DNA of 64,000 bases from Trematomus loennbergii (GCA_012861695.1 JAAOOA010000006.1:28129811-28193810), one strand, 5' to 3'; positions 1 to 11,762 are shown, counted from the stretch's first letter. Notes: generated from the sequence alone by a model not told the origin. Numbers and translations are program-made.

Positions 1-1280
1 TACACTGCCCAGCCAAAAAAAGTAACCACTTTGATTTAACTAGGCCAGTAGGTAAGGACTTTCCACTGGATAATTTATGTTTTAGCTGAATACACGTTTT
101 TTAACCCTAACTGATGCAGTTAGTCACTTCTTTAATGTTTGTTCTTTCTGATGTAAAGTCAAGGTTGTAACTGTTTGCAATAAAGTTGTGGGGCTCTGAA
201 CTGTTCCTTTGAATCTTTTGAATTTTGATACATGATAGTAATTACTTGTCTTTCAAATTTGAAGGAGGGTGAGCAAGCATCTTGAGGAACATTCATCATT
301 AACTCCTCCAAAAAATATAGCTTATTCAATAATAAATGAATATGTGAATCATAACAATGATTGACAGCTGATAGGAATAATATGATTGTTAATAGTATCA
401 TATTCATACAGACAAACATCGATGAGACGTAGAAGTAATTAATGTACTTATTGCAGCAGTCTTCATATATTTGGTATCCCTGCTGGTCTAAGAGTGAAAC
501 AAACTCATTCAGTTATTGTTCAGTTAAAATTCATTACATTAAGTCTGCCACCTTATATATTTATATGTATGGCTTTACTGATGTGCCACAATAATGTCAC
601 CTAATGTTATTGAGTTAAAATATTAATATTGTGGCTTTCCAAGTTAACATTGATTGATATGACTGTGATTAAATCAGCATATACTTCTGCCAGGGGATGC
701 CACCCCTCAAAATCTCCTGCCACCCTCTTGCCACCCCATGAATATTTGTCTAGATCCGCCCCTGCCTTACAGTACACAGTTGATCCTGAGTCCAGTCAAT
801 TAAAGTGTTTCATAGTTAGCTTAGCTAAGCATCAACCTAGCACTGAAATATATGGATGTTATGTGACAGTATTTCTGAGAAAAAGTCAGCTGAAATGGTG
901 GCATAGTTGCTACTGCTTTACGTGTCGACAGCATGTTTGAACGTATTTGCAGCAGTAAATGTGGCTGTTTGGCCACTGACGTTGCCATAACAACACCTGA
1001 ATTTAAATGTGCAACCTCTTTTTGTGACAGATTTTTGCATGAAATTATGATTCTTCTGAATGATATTCCTATTGACAGCTAGTTTCTATGTGAACATTAT
1101 GAGATGGACAGCCAGAGAGAATAAATGAAAAACAGTTATGAAATACTATATGACAAAACAAGAATACAGTTTAAAAGGGGAGTGATTTGTAAAATATCCA
1201 TAAAGAAAAATCTGTTTACAGGTCTGTTTCATAAGGGTGTTGCTTTTAACTTCAATATTTAAAAAAAAATCTTCCCAAAA
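1..1280. other. Intergenic sequence, no gene recognised
   Basis: AT-rich sequence with only short chance reading frames. A stretch near 690-765 (cysteine- and proline-coding, with 'ccacccctcaa' and 'agatccgcccctgcc') has the look of a worn teleost interspersed repeat, but no terminal repeats are visible. I see no exon, RNA gene or promoter that I can support. Confidence 0.4.
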
Positions 1281-1282
1281 CT

Positions 1283-1830
1283 TTTCGAGATGTGTGAGTG
1301 AAGAAAACAAAAAATATATTTTTTTGGAAAAAATTCAAACTTTTATTTTGAAGGCCCGATTTTCTAATAGAAGTACCGGAGACTATAAACGGTTTTGAAA
1401 ACTTCTGTCACGTAGTGATCATTTTCTCAATAAAACATCTTTGCTGATGTTTTTTCGAGTCTTCTGGCCAATCAGAATCAAGATTGTTGCCGGAAGTCCC
1501 CACGGAGAATAACTTTGCGGTAGAACTATTCTTTATACATCCATGGGTACAACTTCACATAAAAATGAACACATAATGAAATATGACCCCCGGTTTGATG
1601 ATTGACAGGTCACAGAACAATGGGAGCTATCTACCCTTACCCACAATTTAAAGTAATTCCCACAGACTATCTCATCTTTACTCTTCTCTCTGTGAGGAGC
1701 AGCAAGTTCAGCTGTCAGAACAAAGTGAAAAACAAACAATGGCATAACATATTATTAATATGTCGGGTAGTAATAGATTTATTTATTTTCTTCTCAGAGT
1801 GTACCAGAATGCGTAGTTTATATGTTAGTA
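1283..1830. repeat. Interspersed repeat block, second copy at 55.9-57.5 kb
   Basis: This block matches 55890-56155 (start 'cttttcgagatgtgtgagtg') and then 57207-57525 ('actttgcggtagaactattc') in the same orientation. Here the two halves are continuous, while in the other copy about 1.05 kb lies between them. The first half continues a sequence that at 55838 begins with a hAT-Charlie-like end (cagtggttctcaac). The short reading frames inside are not conserved as protein. Confidence 0.65.
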
Positions 1831-1904
1831 TTTCCAAAAATCTCATGGGGGAAAATCCCCCCAGACCCCCTTGCTGGGGTTGGCTTTTCAGCATGTGTGC
1901 CTTT

Positions 1905-2530
1905 TTGTGTGGGAATGCTGACACAGCATTCCAACTATCTGTTATGCAACGCACAAAATTCTTTATTATTCCGCCGGGTTATTTTGCGCCACTTCTCCTC
2001 CCGCATTGAACATCGCAGAAACTCTGTTCAAACATCAAAGCGTTCAGCTCGGTCGAGAATCGATGGCTATTACTTTTATCATTCATAACTTTCATAATTC
2101 CAGAGATACATCCCATAATTCATCACATTTTTAACATGGAAGTCAATGGCGAAATCTTCAGACTTCAACAATCTTCATGCAACTTCAACTGCTAACTGCT
2201 CCTTCTTCAACTGCTAACTGCTCCTTCATACTTTCACTCAGAAACCTCATTCCAACTTTAAAATGTTACACATCTTCCTGACATTATTCGTGTAACACAA
2301 CTTTTAAATCTGATTCTTACTTTTAGAGATATTAAACATTGTTCAGACCTTGGTAAAGAGGCCTTCTTTAGATTTTAGAGTGCGTGATGTCACAGCTAGA
2401 GTGGAGGACAGATTTAATTTTGCCTTCATATTTTCTTTTAAACCTGCCATAATTCCCAAACCCTACATTCCTGAGACATAATTTTTCATGACAAACGTAG
2501 GAAAACATCTCGTAGCTTGAAAGATAAAAG
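1905..2530. repeat. Interspersed repeat block, second copy at 31815-32400
   Basis: Starts with 'gtgggaatgctgacacagca' and runs through 'ccgccgggttattttgc' to 'gacaaacgtaggaaaacat'. The same order of sequence is found at 31815-32400 on the same strand with point differences and small indels. No open frame is preserved between the copies, so this is a non-coding mobile or segmentally duplicated sequence of unknown class. Confidence 0.65.
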
Positions 2531-2611
2531 AAAATTATGCAAAATAAAATATAAAATATTATTATTATTAAAATATATGTTGTTCAACAAATTTGAGCCT
2601 TTGCCACATTT

Positions 2612-2702
2612 ATTTGATCACCATGGAAACCTTTGATCTCTGGACACGTCGTTAGCTCAAATATAAACACCTGTGTCATGGAACACGATGATGTCATAAC
2701 TC
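2612..2702. repeat. Short repeat block shared with 37005-37092
   Basis: About 85 bases beginning 'caccatggaaacctttgatc' and ending 'gatgatgtcataactc' are nearly identical to 37005-37092 on the same strand. It contains one half-degenerate X-box-like core (ccatggaaac), the motif that recurs in the repeats at 37-39 kb and 48 kb. Confidence 0.6.
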
Positions 2703-2969
2703 TGCGTTAGTATATGTTGGTAGTGCGTGAGGCCATATGTACAGATATGTACATGGGACATGAAAACAGTACATCTCATATTGACAAAAATAAACCTCGC
2801 TAACCGAGTTTTCCAAATCACTCTAAAAATAAGCCGTTGTGATACACGTGTAGACAACATCTGCAGAATCATAAATGATCATTACATTGGGGTCATTAAA
2901 CCATTATTTCGCTAAGATAAAAAACATTAAAGTTTTGGATTTTAGTGTAATTCACAAATGTTCCACCAG

Positions 2970-3260
2970 ATGGTGCCACACACACCCAGGGGGAAAAGAT
3001 GATATATTAACCCAGTAATAAGTGGCCAAAATATGGGTACATTAGTGTTTAAAGTCGGGGGAACTGTTTTAATTCAGGACCAGGGTGAAAAGATAACACA
3101 TTTACCCAGGAATAATTGTCTGAATCATGGGTATATTAGTGTTTAAAGCCGTGGGAAATGTTTTAATTCAACAGGAGAGGGTAATTCAATTCCAGGGAAC
3201 AGGGCTGCAAACATGGCTACATGAGTGTTAAAATGCTGTCAAACTGTTTTAATTCAGTCA
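2970..3260. repeat. Diverged short tandem repeat, period about 90 bp
   Basis: Three decayed units contain 'agtgtttaaag' and 'ctgttttaattca' at about 3039, 3132 and 3222, each preceded by a 'catgg(g/c)tacattag' style string. Spacing is about 90 bp. The block lies just upstream of the larger 138-bp array but has an unrelated unit. Confidence 0.5.
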
Positions 3261-3399
3261 CAATTGTCGTTTTTAGACGGTGTACATTGGACTCAATAAA
3301 CATACAGAGTTATGGACATAAATGTGTCAGTATAGACGGGATAATGTACATATTAATAATATTTAATTAGTTAAATGTACAATGAGCTAAAAACAGCAG

Positions 3400-5194
3400 A
3401 ATCACTGCTGTTAGCAGGGTCTCAGAGACCCATAGACCCAGAGACCCAGGGTACAGCACCTCACTGTCTTACCCATAAAACAAGGCTCTGATCAGGGCTA
3501 AAGTAATGTTATAAACTGGTGAATCTGTTTAAATGCAGGCAGCAGAGTCACTGCTTTTAGCAGGGTCTCAGAGAGCCAGAGACCCAGGGTACAGCACATC
3601 GTTGTCTTACCCATAAAACAGGGCTCTGATCAGGGCTAAAGTAATGTTATAAACTGGTGAATCTGTTTAAATGCAGGCAGCAGAGTCACTGCTTTTAGCA
3701 GGGTCTCAGAGAGCCAGAGACCCAGGGTACAGCACCTCGCTGTCTTACCCATAAAACAGGGCTCTGATCAGGGCTAAAGTAATGTTATAAACTGGTGAAT
3801 CTGTTTAAATGCAGGCAGCAGAGTCACTGCTTTTAGCAGGGTCTCAGAGAGCCAGAGACCCAGGGTACAGCACATCGCTGTCTTACCCATAAAACAGGGC
3901 TCTGATCGGGGCTAAAGTAATGTTATAAACTGGTGAATCTGTTTAAATGCAGGCAGCAGAGTCACTGCTTTTAGCAGGGTCTCAGAGAGCCAGAGACTCA
4001 GGGTACAGCACCTCGCTGTCTTACCCATAAAACAGGGCTCTGATCAGGGCTAAAGTAATGTTATAAACTGGTGAATCTGTTTAAATGCAGGAAGCAGAGT
4101 CACTGCTTTTAGCAGGGTCTCAGAGAGCCAGAGACCCAGGGTACAGCACATCGCTGTCTTACCCATAAAACAGGGCTCTGATCAGGGCTAAAGTAATGTT
4201 ATAAACTGGTGAATCTGTTTAAATGCAGGCAGCAGAGTCACTGCTTTTAGCAGGGTCTCAGAGAGCCAGAGACCCAGGGTACAGCACCTCGCTGTCTTAC
4301 CCATAAAACAGGGCTCTGATCAGGGCTAAAGTAATGTTACAAACTGGTGAATCTGTTTAAATGCAGGCAGCAGAGTCACTGCTTTTAGCAGGGTCTCAGA
4401 GAGCCAGAGATCCAGGGTACAGCACCTCGCTGTCTTACCCATAAAACAGGGCTCTGATCAGGGCTAAAGTAATGTTATAAACTGGTGAATCTGTTTAAAT
4501 GCAGGCAGCAGAGTCACTGCTTTTAGCAGGGTCTCAGAGAGCCAGAGACTCAGGGTACAGCACCTCGCTGTCTTACCCATAAAACAGGGCTCTGATCAGG
4601 GCTAAAGTAATGTTATAAACTGGTGAATCTGTTTAAATGCAGGCAGCAGAGTCACTGCTTTTAGCAGGGTCTCAGAGAGCCAGAGACCCAGGGTACAGCA
4701 CATCGCTGTCTTACCCATAAAACAGGGCTCTGATCAGGGCTAAAGTAATGTTATAAACTGGTGAATCTGTTTAAATGCAGGCAGCAGAGTCACTGCTTTT
4801 AGCAGGGTCTCAGAGAGCCAGAGACCCAGGGTACAGCACCTCGCTGTCTTACCCATAAAACAGGGCTCTGATCAGGGCTAAAGTAATGTTATAAACTGGT
4901 GAATCTGTTTAAATGCAGGCAGCAGAGTCACTGCTTTTAGCAGGGTCTCAGAGAGCCAGAGACCCAGGGTACAGCACATCGCTGTCTTACCCATAAAACA
5001 GGGCTCTGATCAGGGCTAAAGTAATGTTATAAACTGGTGAATCTGTTTAAATGCAGGCAGCAGAGTCACTGCTTTTAGCAGGGTCTCAGAGAGCCAGAGA
5101 CCCAGGGTACAGCACCTCGCTGTCTTACCCATAAAACAGGGCTCTGATCAGGGCTAAAGTAATGTTATAAACTGGTGAATCTGTTTAAATGCAG
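3400..5194. repeat. 138-bp minisatellite array, about 13 units
   Basis: The phrase 'ggctctgatcagggctaaag' recurs at 3484, 3622, 3760 and 3898 and so on to the end, an exact 138-bp period. Units are about 97-99% alike. Two variants, 'cacctcgctg' and 'cacatcgctg', mostly alternate, which suggests expansion in 276-bp dimers. A rarer 'agactcaggg' variant occurs four units apart (about 3993 and 4545). Each unit carries 'tttaaatgcag|gcagca', which resembles a 3' splice site. In the last unit this string runs directly into exon sequence at 5195. Confidence 0.95.
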
Positions 5195-6699
5195 GCAGCA
5201 AAAGGAACATTGACTCTGTCTACATCACAGGACTCATCAAGAGGTTCACCAGCAGCATACAAACAATCAGGTAAATCATTATTTACAATGGCTGAGATGT
5301 GCTTATTATAGGAAATCTGTGAAACCTAAATGTGATTTAGCTGAACACAATAGACCAACTCATACATACTTGTTTAAATATCTTAAACAGGCTTACTGGA
5401 AATGTATATATTATATAACGTTTATAAGGTGTATCTCTGACTACTATTTCAAATAGTCAAGTTAATTTGTCAATTCTTGCCACAATGAGTAATTGTACAT
5501 GGTTACTTGTGGTTTGGATCAGGGACTCCATTCCTTCTGGTGAAAGCAGTGGATCTCAGCAGCTGCCCACAAAGAAACGGAGGGGACTTGGACATGAAGA
5601 GCAACAGCTGTTGGCTAGAGAGGTAAGCAGTAATAGGAACGTGTTCTATGACTAAAAGCTCCTTTCATAATATAGGTCATTTCATATCACAATAATGATA
5701 CATTTCACAAGAAAGCCCATTTTCTGTAAATTAAATAAATAGGTAGGCTAGTTAAAATATCCACATGGAAAGGCCTATTGCTTATTACATTCTGAATTGT
5801 ATACACTTAAACAAGGCCTAAACTGCAAAAAGTGTCCCACAGTCTCTACATTTCAAAGGGGATCAAGACAGATCAGAAAAGGTTTAGGCTTCCAGAAGCA
5901 ACCACAGTGGACAGAAAGGGCCCAACAATAAATGAATGTGTAAACATAGTCATTAAATGTATATATTGTAGTGACTTAATTTTAAACAGTAATATTGTTC
6001 TGTTGATGCTCAGATAGATGTCCTGTTATTCTGATAGGTTCCATTCACAAGAAAGCTCTTTGTTTGTTACACATCTTATAGGGGACACTAATGACATTAT
6101 GACTGATAGATGTGAAAAGGTGATTCTGTTATTTATTATGTCTTGATTTTTTCATTGTGCATTATTTCATAGGTATGTGATACCATACTGAGTCACGCAA
6201 AGGAGAGATTTTCCTTCACCAAACACCTCATCAGCTCCACCCTCCTGCAAGGAGACCTGTTCCAGCAGCACAGCCGAACATTCCCTGAAGCAGCGCTGGA
6301 AACAACTGTGGAGGCCTACCCTCTACTGGACAAGGCAAAGCTCAAGACGGAACTGTCCCTCGTCTATGACAATGACCAGTTCAGGGCTTGCAGTGGTGCT
6401 GTTACTCTGCTCCAGTTCTTCCTTGACAATAATCTGCAGGAGACATTCACAGAGACTGTCAGTCTTCTGAAGGTTCTTGTAACCACACCCATGGCTACGG
6501 CTGAGGCAGAGAGGTGCTTTTCCACTCTGAAAAGGATAAAGACTTTCTTGAGGAACAGCATGACACAGGATCGCCTGAATGCTCTGGCTATGCTGTCAAT
6601 TGAGAAAAAACTCATTAGGAGCATTCCTGACTTCAACACCAGAGTCATTGAGAGGTTTGCCACTCAGAAGGAGAGAAGGGCAAAATTCCTCTACAAATA

Positions 6700-6700
<1 letters not shown>
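5195..6700 (+). CDS. hAT transposase-like (ZMYM1-like) gene, last three exons
   Basis: Three exons can be chained with matching phases: 5195-5270 (ends ag|gtaaat), 5523-5622 (acceptor ttggatcag, donor gtaagc) and 6173-6700 (acceptor atttcatag, stop TAG 6698-6700). The joined product reads through a coil-rich segment, a basic KKRR stretch and then the hAT C-terminal dimerisation domain with the signature AEAERCFSTLKRIKTFLR followed by DRLNALAMLSIEKKL. This layout is that of vertebrate zinc-finger MYM-type 1-like proteins and related domesticated or recently active hAT transposases. The N-terminal part (BED/TTF-type finger, catalytic core) is not visible upstream, where the 138-bp minisatellite lies. 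It may be an unmapped upstream exon set, or the gene may be a 3' remnant. There is no frameshift or internal stop in the three exons, so it is recent or still under constraint. Confidence 0.7.
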
Positions 6701-6763
<63 letters not shown>

Positions 6764-6766
6764 ACA

Positions 6767-6826
<60 letters not shown>
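6701..6826. repeat. CA dinucleotide microsatellite
   Basis: About 63 CA units with two small interruptions near 6762-6772, starting at the base after the hAT-like stop codon. The long His/Thr and Cys/Val frames across it are artefacts of the repeat. Confidence 0.97.
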
Positions 6827-6827
<1 letters not shown>

Positions 6828-8479
6828 GCTCTCGCAGCAAACACAGATGGCCGACCCTTAAAAAAATGCGTTTCATTAGAGAGACAATTAAACGCCGCAG
6901 AATGTTGTGAAGTTACTTTTGGATACCTAAGATGTTTTGTTCAACCACAAAGTCCAGGAACATGAGTACTGTTTGGAAACCTGTTGCGTTCGACTCATTT
7001 TCCCCAGAGGAACAGTTGTTTCTTGTTTCCTTTTGTTTTTGTCTTTTTTCTGCCTGTTGCACATTTTGTTATTCAAAGCAGTAAAAAAGGTGCTATCAAT
7101 AAGCTGGATATCACTTATATGTAGAGAGGAGGTTTCCCATGGTTGTTAGAAGTTTATTAATAAGTGGGCATTTATCACAGAAGTGATTGTTCTGTCTCCA
7201 CGTTTGTTGCATTGTCTGTGATGTATTTTCCAACGGTTATAGCTCCTGTCCTGTCCCAGCAACACTACACGGTTTGCAGCTCCACCACATTTTGGTTTAT
7301 CTTCGGTGTCGCTTAAAATCTGCTTCCCATCGGACTAAAACCTCCACGTAATCTGAAGACAGATACTTGAAGTTATTTAAACCTTTTGCAAACTTTATGT
7401 TCTTTCTTGCTCTAGCCTTGCCAGTTACATTGTACATAACACATATATTATCATTATGCTAACTGGTTGTTCGTGTTAGACGATGTAGCTTTTTCATTTC
7501 TGAGTTATTGCTATATATAAATAAGCCTGTTTGTAAATAATCCTCAGAGAACAAAGAAAAAACACAATGTATGACATGCCTTGGTTAATGTGTTGTTTTT
7601 TCTTTTTTTATAAGTCTTATACAAATGTAAAGCTCTACGTTTTGTGCTGTGGTTTCTTTTTTTAAATTGCATTTATTCACATTTCAGTTTGAAATGCTGT
7701 AGTGACTTTTTTAATTTATAATTAATGCTACTGAAAAGATGACCAGAAACACATTATCTACAGTTTTTATATCCCACATGCAGTTCACTGTAAAGCCACT
7801 TGGTGGAGGTGTTTGTTCATAAAACATGAACAGTTTTAAGAAAGAAAAAAAAAGACCAGTTCTGAGAATACAAATTCCTGGTACAGTGGTAAATGTTCAG
7901 GTTGATAAATAATATTTTCCACACTGAAGATTATGGAGGTATTGATCACTCTTCTCATATTTTTAAGCCTCAATTTCTCCTTCCCCCCCCCTCTAACATC
8001 ACCAGAAGTCATAATTTAAGGCGTCATTTCTCAAAAATGTTTGACTTCTATATGTCAACAGCCCCACCTAAAATATTTTTCCACCAGCCGCCACTGATTA
8101 AGAACATTGACCAATAAATATTTTTACGAGATATAGAATGAGCAAGGGGAATGTACATCCTTTGATTGGGTGGCGGTGTTATTATTTGTTATGAGGATGA
8201 ACATAGTGGTATACTTTTGTTTATTGAGTATTGATGGATTAGTATAGAATAGGGTCGTAGAATACGACACGGATGTTGATTTTTTCCTCAGAATAAAGTA
8301 CATTTCGAATTCTAATTCAAAACACTGATTATCGATATCAATTCCGTTGACTAATTGAATTGATCTGTATTGAATTTAATTGATTAGACTGTGATGAGAA
8401 TGTGTCTGCCATGTGATTAATTGGTGACCTGACCAGAGTGTAACCCGCCTCCCGCCCTATATCAGCTGTGATTGGCTCT
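6827..8479. other. Intergenic, no gene recognised
   Basis: AT-rich. Around 7975-8100 a C-run is followed by 'ccaccagccgccactgatt', which looks like the worn end of an interspersed repeat. There is no supported coding exon. Confidence 0.4.
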
Positions 8480-8764
8480 AAATCTGGAGTTTTTTTGGCT
8501 AAACCTCTCTAAAAAGGTCAAATGTCACTTGTTTTGCATCAATCTTGATACAGGGTACTTATTATATGTTGTACTTTGGATTCCTAAAGCTTTTAGTCTA
8601 CCTTACCATCATCCAAGGGTAGTTTTCAGTTTTCACTATAAGTAAAAAAGAATTTTTGGACGGACACTATAATTTACAGTTTTTTACTATGTAAAATCTG
8701 AATTTTTTTTAAATAAAAAAGATCTATATTGTTCTGACTTTTCTACATCCAACTCACAGGTTTG
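8480..8764 (-). mobile_element. Fragment of piggyBac-type MITE (fourth copy)
   Basis: The segment from 'ggagtttttttggctaaacc' to 'ccaactcacaggttt' matches the interior of the complete copy at 48511-49675 in the same orientation. Both termini are missing, so it is an internal fragment. Confidence 0.75.
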
Positions 8765-9276
8765 TCCTCACATCATGGCAGAAATAGTTGTCAGACAGGC
8801 AGCCAGACTGAGAGATACCACGGGAGGATGAAAACAGATGGAATGAACACGCCTCTCACTGGGGTAAAAGGTAGAAAAAAATCGGTTACAACCCCATAGT
8901 TCATCCAAGGTACATGAACAAAAGCAAACCCAAAGTAGGCGATAATTCAACGAGTGTCTGACAATAGACCGCATCTATAACCGTTATCTTTTGATATTTA
9001 TCGTCACTTGCGTTTGAACAGCAGATGAAATCCCCCATCTTCACCCACCCACACACATCACACCCCTACTGTGCTATAGGATCTGAACCCCTGTTTCATT
9101 GTGGAGCTAAAAAAAAAGAATGGCTGTTCAGATGTCTCTCTGAGAGACTGTTAGTGTTCCTGTTACTTTGCAGTCATTTACACCAGTAGATATGCTGCCA
9201 GCAGCCACTTTTGTTTTCTAAATGTCAGTTTACCAATGTGTAAATGTGACAAGAAATAAAGTTTCTTTACATAGCT

Positions 9277-9282
9277 TTATTA
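9277..9282 (-). terminator. Possible polyadenylation signal of the hatching-enzyme gene
   Basis: AATAAA on the minus strand about 165 bases beyond the stop codon at 9446. It is the nearest canonical hexamer I found downstream. No transcript evidence is available. Confidence 0.35.
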
Positions 9283-9445
9283 TCATTTGAGCATGTTTGA
9301 ATTCATATATTTTGCCATTGGAACAGTTGAAACATATTGATAATATAATGTTTCCAAAGCACAGTAGTAATGGCTTTTTGATTAATTACAGGAAAAACAA
9401 AGCAGAATAACTATGAATTTGTTGCATTTATCATCAGCATTGTTA

Positions 9446-10255
9446 TTAGCAGCCGTAGAGCGTGTTGATCCTCACGATGTCCCAGTAGGACATGCCCTTC
9501 CTCTGGCCGATCTGGACGTTGGGGTTTGGGATGGGGGTGATGGAGTCCTTCCCCGACTGGATGGAGAAGGCTGTTTTTCCATAGTGCATGATGGAGGTGT
9601 AGTCGTAGGGGGTGTTCAGGTTGTTGGTGTCGTGCCTTTTGAAGTTGTAGGCCATCTGCGGGTTGATGTTCTCCCAGTTGATCCTGACGTGTGAGTCACG
9701 GTCGCTCCTGGTCTGTTCGTGCTGGAAGCCCAGCGTGGTTGATCTCGTGCTGGATGATGCCGTGGTAGATGCAGCCCTGCCTGTTGAGAGAGAGTACCTG
9801 TTTGGCTCCCATTCTGCCCAGAGAGGAGTAACATCCACCCTTGTTCTCAATGCTGATGTAGTCGTACTGGTTCTGACGGGGGACGAAGCGGAGGCAGGTC
9901 TTGCTGTGGAAGGCATTCATAGCGTTGTTGATCTTCTGTCTCTCCAAGCTGGTGAATTGACTGCTCGTGGTGAAGGGATCGTCACCAAGCCGTTGGAGCC
10001 TTTCTTCCACAGGCAGTTCGCGAAATAGCACTTCATTGCGTTTCTGTTTTTGGGAGCCACCAGGTCTCCTTCCAGCAGGATCTCATCTGTGGCGTTGTTG
10101 GAGGTCAAAATCCTGGTGGTGATGTCGACAGTGTCCTCTTCGTCTACTTCTTCTTCTACTTCTTCTTCTTCTTCTTCGATTCCTTCCTCCTGGAGAGGAA
10201 GTGCCTGAGAGAGGCCGAGCAGGAGCAGCAGCAGCAGGCTGGCAGAGGGAGTCAT
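9446..10255 (-). pseudogene. Astacin hatching enzyme (high choriolytic enzyme-like), two frameshifts
   Basis: Zinc metalloprotease that digests the egg envelope at hatching. It is a single intron-free frame of about 270 codons, as is usual for euteleost HCE genes. A Leu-rich signal peptide (start 10255) is followed by an acidic Glu-rich propeptide, an aspartate-switch-like LLEGDL, and the mature start near RNAMKC. The metzincin motif HEINH..(L)GFQHE, the Met-turn SIMHYG and the C-terminal TLYGC are all present. Two breaks are seen: one base missing near 9973-9977 and two missing near 9731-9736, inside the zinc motif. Together they restore frame, so about 80 codons are read out of frame. The shifted segment is still fully HCE-like, so the breaks are recent or are sequencing errors. 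If they are errors this is an intact gene. Confidence 0.85.
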
Positions 10256-10336
10256 CTTCAGGTCGGTCTGGAGGCTGTGGAGCTGCTGTGGAGAGACTCC
10301 TTGAAGCTTGATGTTTGACTCAGTTCAGTCCAGGGT

Positions 10337-10343
10337 CTTTATA
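10337..10343 (-). promoter_or_regulatory. TATA box of the hatching-enzyme gene
   Basis: TATAAAG on the minus strand, about 82 bases upstream of the ATG at 10255. The distance fits a short 5' untranslated region. It is inferred from motif and position only. Confidence 0.5.
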
Positions 10344-10439
10344 CTCTCCTCTACAGGTGTGTCTGCAGGAGGATTATGGGTTGGTGTCTACACTGCTAGG
10401 CCTGAACAAACCTCTGAAGGGAGGACTCCACAGACAAAC

Positions 10440-11333
10440 CTGCTTTTTAAACATGTTTGTTATTTCTGGTCATTAGATGGATAGCCTCAGCTTTATGTTG
10501 GATTTATTTAAGGAGACACTTTTCATGTTCCACAGACAATAAGACCTCACATTAGAACCTCTTTGCCAAACTAACCTTAAGAAGGGTCATGTAAGTTTAA
10601 AACTTGCAAGTGAGATTTTTTTTCAAACATTTTTATTGAATGTATTATTTCAAAATAGTTTTTTATACTAATAGACATACACTATTTGGACAGGAACAGA
10701 TCATTTATGCCAAACAATACAAACAGCATCTGAATATTTGGAGACTAATCTGTCACTGGGTCGACACTTTATATACAGTAAGGGTCATTACCAAGTGAAA
10801 TAAAAAACACACAGACATCTTTAACTACTAAAATCAAGATAATTCCTTTTTACATTTGTGGCAGAAGTTGATGTCATGTGAGCAGAGGTTAAGAATTATA
10901 GTAAAAGGAAGCTCATAAGCTCATAAGTTTTTTTTAAATGAGTAATACACATACAGTACAGCTGAGCGAGGCCAATGGGAATGTCATTAGTTTTCGAACT
11001 CTTTGGACAAAGATCAAAGTATAGGACCAATCAAAATGTTGGCCTGATGAATGAGCTTTAGGAAAAGTCTGATATCAACGCAAGTGATTAAAATGTATTG
11101 TTAGGGGTCATGAATGTGTGCACCAAATTTCATGGCAATACATTAAACTAGTTGTTAAGAAACCATAGATGTCAACCTCATGCCGACCTTAAAGTAAATG
11201 TCTAGGTATCAAAAAAGTTGGTAGGAATACCTATCTTGGGCTCAGGAGAACTGTTGCAAATATTACAGCAATTAATCCATGTTTAAAATAATTGTTCAGT
11301 CTGGTCCGAAGCACATGATGAAACGTTATCACG
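10440..11333. other. Upstream intergenic sequence, no gene recognised
   Basis: No exon, repeat boundary or RNA gene that I can support. The 11100-11330 stretch ('caccaaatttcatggcaat', 'gttgttaagaaacc') resembles worn repeat DNA common in fish but has no visible ends. Confidence 0.35.
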
Positions 11334-11337
11334 TTTT

Positions 11338-11762
11338 TGTGACACGATGGGCTCTTAAGAACTCAGATGCTCGATTCCGTTGCTTTGTAATATGCTTTAT
11401 TGTAAAGAACACAAAGCTTTCCAATAATGACTTCTAGGATCTACTAGGACTCTCCATAGAATCACTAGGTACGACTAGGTAATGCAAACAGGTCTCTGTA
11501 ACAGGCATGGATATGATGATGAGACAAGACGAACCAACACAAGACAAAGGGAGAGAAGGACTATATATACACACACACATTAGGTAATGGGGCACAGGTG
11601 GACACAATCAGGGGCGGGAACAACAATCAGTCTGACAGGTGACACACAATGACAGGAAGTGAGACACCTGGAAAGAGAGGGTAGAGTCATTATTATAATA
11701 AGACAGATAGACAAACACTAAAAACAGAACAACTAACAGGATACTAGCGCTAAAACCTTACA
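11338..11762 (-). mobile_element. Solo LTR of a Gypsy-type retrotransposon
   Basis: On the minus strand this 425-bp unit starts TGTAAGG and ends ..TCACA. It contains a TATATATAG box, and a polyadenylation AATAAA followed by the terminal part. It is flanked by the direct repeat TTTT (11334-11337 and 11763-11766). No internal region or second LTR is adjacent, which is the expected product of LTR-LTR recombination. Confidence 0.65.

Noticed and set aside
3400..5194. CRISPR-like array
   Set aside because: The whole 138-bp unit is conserved. There are no unique spacers between short repeats, and the context is a vertebrate genome, so it is a minisatellite.
6579..6965. His/Thr-rich and Cys/Val-rich frames over the CA repeat
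   Set aside because: Pure consequence of the dinucleotide repeat.
9413..10028. Plus-strand frames opposite the hatching enzyme
   Set aside because: They are the antisense of a well-recognised astacin gene with no independent support.
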